38,782 nt of DNA from Chryseobacterium sp. S0630 (GTDB taxonomy: Bacteria > Bacteroidota > Bacteroidia > Flavobacteriales > Weeksellaceae): assembly GCF_024158915.1 (NCBI RefSeq), contig NZ_JAMZGF010000052.1, positions 1-38,782 on the forward strand, written 5' to 3'. The notes beneath the pieces were generated by a model. The model did no database searches and was not told the origin of the DNA. It saw nothing but the letters and a program-made list of their open reading frames with translations. This document shows positions 37,845 through 38,782 of the stretch, in pieces. Within the stretch, counting starts at the first letter, position 1; each line of letters opens with the position of its first letter. Both the position numbers and the translations under genes were made by a program.

Positions 37845-38654
37845 ATGTCATACGGTTTACTTAAAGGCAAAAAGGGAATTATTTTTGGAGCCCTTAATGA
37901 ACAATCTATCGCATGGAAAGTTGCTGAAAGATGCCATGAGGAAGGTGCTGAATTCATTTTATCTAACGCTCCTATTGCTTTGAGAATGGGAGAACTTAAT
38001 GGTTTAGCAGAAAAAACAGGTTCTGAAGTAATAGGTGCTGATGCTACTTCTATAGAAGATCTTGAAAAACTTTTTGATGCCGCTGTTGCAAAATTTGGAA
38101 AAATCGACTTTATCCTTCACTCTATCGGAATGTCTATCAACGTAAGAAAAGGAAAACACTATACAGAAATGAATTACGACTGGTTGGAGAAAGGCTGGGA
38201 TATTTCCGCTGTTTCTTTCCATAAAGTAATGCGTGTAGCTTGGGAAAAAGACTGTATGAACGAATGGGGAAGTATTTTGGCCCTTACTTATATTGCAGCT
38301 CAGAGAACATTCCCGGATTACAATGATATGTCTGATAACAAAGCGTATCTGGAAAGTATCGCAAGAACTTTCGGAAACTATTGGGGAGAAAGAAAAGTAC
38401 GTGTAAATACAGTTTCTCAGTCTCCAACAATGACTACTGCCGGTAGCGGTGTGAAAGGTTTCGGAGGATTCCTTGGATATGCTGAAGATATGTCTCCACT
38501 AGGAAACGCTACAGCTCTTGAATGTGCAGATTACTGTGTAACTTTATTCTCTGATCTTACTAAAAAAGTAACCATGCAGAATCTTTTCCATGATGGAGGT
38601 TTCAGCAGCTCAGGGGTTACTCAGAAAGTAATCAGTAAATATGACGCTGAATAA
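37845..38654 (+). CDS. fabI: Enoyl-[acyl-carrier-protein] reductase FabI
   Basis: The 269-residue enzyme performs the last reduction of fatty-acid elongation, using NADH. The nucleotide-binding 'KKGIIFGALNEQSIAWKVAE' is the FabI-type G-x(5)-S-I-A-W motif, 'DFILHSIGMS' corresponds to the 'H-S-I' strand and 'FPDYNDMSDNKAYLES' supplies the Tyr-x6-Lys catalytic pair. 'RVNTVSQSPTMTTAGSGVKGF' resembles the substrate loop, and the C-terminus has 'NLFHDGGFSSSG'. The 'SPT' in place of the usual 'AGP' before the loop is a Bacteroidota-type variation. A strong terminator follows. Confidence 0.95.
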   Translation: MSYGLLKGKKGIIFGALNEQSIAWKVAERCHEEGAEFILSNAPIALRMGELNGLAEKTGSEVIGADATSIEDLEKLFDAAVAKFGKIDFILHSIGMSINVRKGKHYTEMNYDWLEKGWDISAVSFHKVMRVAWEKDCMNEWGSILALTYIAAQRTFPDYNDMSDNKAYLESIARTFGNYWGERKVRVNTVSQSPTMTTAGSGVKGFGGFLGYAEDMSPLGNATALECADYCVTLFSDLTKKVTMQNLFHDGGFSSSGVTQKVISKYDAE

Positions 38655-38707
38655 TTTTAGTCAAAAAAGGCGTGAACTGAAAAAGTTCCTTTTAAAATAA
38701 ATTAAAG

Positions 38708-38735
38708 AGGCTGTCCAAAAAGGACAGTCTTTTTT
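38708..38735 (+). terminator. Terminator after fabI
   Basis: AGGCTGTCC and GGACAGTCT (one G-U pair) with an AAAAA loop, followed by TTTTT. Confidence 0.85.
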
Positions 38736-38782
38736 ATGCGACCCATTACTGTCCGATAAAAAGTATAAATACATTGAAAATA

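Overview
The window looks like a chromosomal stretch of a Chryseobacterium-like member of the Flavobacteriia (Bacteroidota). The basis is the AT-rich sequence, several intergenic boxes of the Bacteroidota promoter type (TTG, about 17-22 nt, TAnnTTTG), proteins with type IX secretion (T9SS) sorting tails, a GG-leader peptide of the sort common in Chryseobacterium, and dispersed short palindromic repeats between genes. Assignment to genus is inference from protein and repeat style. I saw no rRNA, tRNA, CRISPR array or complete insertion sequence.

Layout. 1-5.4 kb: an RRM RNA-binding protein, a DUF6157 protein, a hot-dog thioesterase overlapping a metal-binding AraC-type regulator, then a copper-type P1B ATPase with an unusually elaborate metal-binding N-terminus. 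5.7-12.4 kb: a lipoprotein polysaccharide deacetylase, a YggS-type PLP protein, an NtrC-like response regulator lacking its DNA-binding domain, a MATE transporter, a GNAT acetyltransferase, a Crp/Fnr regulator and a HAD phosphatase. 12.4-14.4 kb: an accessory island. It has a stand-alone, very AT-rich reverse transcriptase preceded by two identical 116-bp direct repeats that can fold into hairpins, with a good promoter lying between them and implying a leader RNA of about 286 nt. 14.4-20.9 kb: an S9 peptidase, a 49-residue GG-leader peptide, DoxX, Era, a second Crp/Fnr regulator, a ten-copy hexanucleotide repeat, an SMR exporter and a small T9SS cargo protein.

20.9-29.5 kb: a mostly minus-strand housekeeping block with a methyltransferase overlapping methionine aminopeptidase, a BT0820-like HAD protein, an acyl-ACP desaturase, phosphoglycerate mutase GpmI, a SUI1 protein, a leucine-rich-repeat protein and a PhoX-like T9SS protein. 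29.8-38.7 kb: a di-haem cytochrome c peroxidase, a small secreted protein with a nucleoside phosphorylase, an OhrR-like MarR regulator overlapping a Rossmann protein, a small membrane protein, a YadA-head-repeat surface protein, DNA glycosylase Tag, a LEA-like helical protein and enoyl-ACP reductase FabI.

The best candidate for an undescribed system is the reverse transcriptase locus at 12.5-14.4 kb. RT motifs are intact (YADD, IPQG), but there is no maturase or endonuclease domain and no intron domain V downstream. The structured, duplicated upstream region resembles the RT-plus-noncoding-RNA layout of defence-associated reverse transcriptases. Which group it belongs to, and whether the repeat is template, primer or only a duplication, cannot be settled from sequence reading alone. 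Other features worth a look are the orphan GG-leader peptide, the HMA-AraC fusion regulator beside the copper pump, and the several families of dispersed palindromic repeats.
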